Shown: piece by piece, positions 23,126-23,972 of the stretch
How positions within the stretch are numbered: position 1 is the stretch's first letter
Layout: every line of letters starts with the position of its first letter
NCBI GenBank assembly: GCA_002391275.1
Contig: DGSC01000026.1
Location: 1-23,972, forward strand
DNA length: 23,972 nt
Direction: 5' to 3'
Source of the DNA: Prevotellaceae bacterium UBA4372
Lineage (GTDB): Bacteria > Bacteroidota > Bacteroidia > Bacteroidales > Bacteroidaceae
Notes under the pieces: generated by a model
What the model was told of the DNA's origin: nothing
What the model saw: only the letters and a program-made list of their open reading frames with translations
Databases searched by the model: none
Translations under genes and position numbers: made by a program

Positions 23126-23146
23126 TGTAGCGACTGTGTCGCTACA
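23126..23146. other. Perfect 8-bp hairpin between gene end and terminator
   Basis: TGTAGCGA (23126-23133) pairs with TCGCTACA (23139-23146) around CTGTG. It sits 15 bp beyond the stop codon of the minus-strand gene and before the terminator. No T-run adjoins it, so it is more likely an mRNA 3'-end structure or a repeat than a terminator. Confidence 0.5.
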
Positions 23147-23160
23147 ACAAAGTCACCTTC

Positions 23161-23972
23161 TTACTTCACGGATACCTTCTTGCCGTTGACAACGTAGATG
23201 CCGCCACGATGCAGCTTGGATACCTTGCGACCGGAGAGATCGAAGACATCGCCGGAGGTGCCGAGAGCATTCAAACCACGGATTGCGGTTTCGATAGCCT
23301 CTTCAAGAGCCTCCTCGTCTGCAGCGAACCAGACAGTATCGATTGAGGAAGAACCGATAACAAGCTTCAATACAGGAGCCGTGTTGGCATTGGCCTGAGT
23401 GCCTTCAAGCGTTGCATTGTACGTTACCGTACCGCTGCCACGAGGTACTACCACTGAAACACCGCCCTCGGGAGTTGCATAGCTCAGAGAGCCGTCCTCG
23501 TTCTCTGTCACCTCAACACCTTCGATGGTGAACTCATTGAATTCGGTGCCAAGAGTAGGTATTGTGAAGCCTGAGTACGTGATCGAGGCTGTGCCGTCGC
23601 CATTGTTGGTTACGGTCACCGTCTGTGCGTCGGTGGACTCGCCCTGGACGCCGGTGGCGGGATGAGAAAGCGTCTGCTTGATCACACCGTCGAAGCTCGT
23701 TCCTTCCGTGGGCTGAGGCTCATCTGCGGGGGCTGCGAAGTGCAGCGTATAGACCATACCCTGAGGATTTGCCATAACAAGGGTAAGCTCGGGCGTTTCG
23801 CCGGAAGAACGAGTACCTGTGAGGCTGGGAGCGTAAGACATCGTCATTCCACTCTTCAGCGAGAACTGAGTCTGCTCGCCTTCGTAGCTGTAGCTCTGAG
23901 ATGCATCCTGACTACCGCTAACGCTGACATTCTCAAGAGTGAAGTCGTTCATCGGCAACGGATTTCCGTTCG
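23161..23972 (-). CDS. Secreted protein with tandem calycin-like domains (3' part of gene)
   Basis: The frame is open to the window edge, so the N-terminus is missing; at least 270 residues are seen, and the TTG/ATG codons near 23950-23958 are likely internal. Two related domains can be seen. The first starts in 'NPLPMNDFTLENVSV' and has TLTGT-like strands ending ELTLVM. The second runs from GVIKQTLSHP through the matching FTIEGVEVTENEDGSLSY and ends LKLVIG. This is the pattern of the Bacteroidetes calycin-like domain (lipocalin-like beta barrel). The C-terminus, FDLSGRKVSKLHRGGIYVVNGKKVSVK in outline, is the conserved tail found on exported Prevotella and Bacteroides proteins and resembles type IX sorting tails. 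Ligand and function are unknown. Confidence 0.8.
   Translation of the reverse strand, partial: NGNPLPMNDFTLENVSVSGSQDASQSYSYEGEQTQFSLKSGMTMSYAPSLTGTRSSGETPELTLVMANPQGMVYTLHFAAPADEPQPTEGTSFDGVIKQTLSHPATGVQGESTDAQTVTVTNNGDGTASITYSGFTIPTLGTEFNEFTIEGVEVTENEDGSLSYATPEGGVSVVVPRGSGTVTYNATLEGTQANANTAPVLKLVIGSSSIDTVWFAADEEALEEAIETAIRGLNALGTSGDVFDLSGRKVSKLHRGGIYVVNGKKVSVK

Overview
The window looks like a Bacteroidetes chromosome, most likely Prevotellaceae or a close relative. The evidence is direct: several genes are preceded by the Bacteroidetes promoter signature (TTG, about 19-21 nt, then TAnnTTTG), Shine-Dalgarno sequences are largely absent, and the families are typical of the phylum (Bacteroidetes-type omega subunit, DUF4293, PorT-like barrel, calycin-like secreted protein with a 'GIYVVNGKKV' tail, GldB-like protein). 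It is mostly ordinary housekeeping and envelope DNA, with an accessory-looking patch at about 1-5.4 kb.

Layout. 0.1-2.5 kb (minus strand): a small secreted Cys-containing protein, a membrane-anchored Ser/Thr kinase, and a putative DNA-binding regulator upstream of the kinase. Short AT-rich repeats lie between kinase and regulator and also inside the kinase reading frame. 2.5-2.9 kb: the promoter and N-terminal remnant of an IS982-type transposase. 3.0-5.4 kb: a YgjP-like metallopeptidase and a secreted GH10 xylanase fused to an SGNH esterase-type domain. 5.4-6.5 kb (minus): a fucose-isomerase-like protein whose stop overlaps the xylanase stop. 6.7-9.1 kb: a HTH-cupin regulator followed by an acyl-CoA synthetase.

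9.2-16.6 kb is a tightly packed, single-direction run of seven genes: GldB-like protein, RsmI-like methyltransferase, alginate-export-type porin, ResB-like and CcsA-like cytochrome c assembly proteins, RmuC and an M18 aminopeptidase. It starts at one good promoter and ends at a strong bidirectional terminator shared with the convergent uvrB gene. The cytochrome c assembly pair has no cytochrome c in the window.

19.1-22.9 kb is an envelope-plus-transcription operon: bamD, rpoZ (omega), DUF4293, a periplasmic-binding-fold protein and a PorT-like barrel. It ends in a terminator that folds around the last stop codon. The window closes with a repeat- and hairpin-rich intergenic region and the 3' part of a minus-strand gene for a secreted protein with tandem calycin-like domains.

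No tRNA, rRNA, CRISPR array, prophage or recognisable defence system was seen. I did not find a convincing entirely new system. The best leads are the repeat elements captured in the kinase gene, the orphan cytochrome c assembly operon, the bifunctional xylanase, the near-leaderless uvrB promoter and the short repeats at 22.9 kb.
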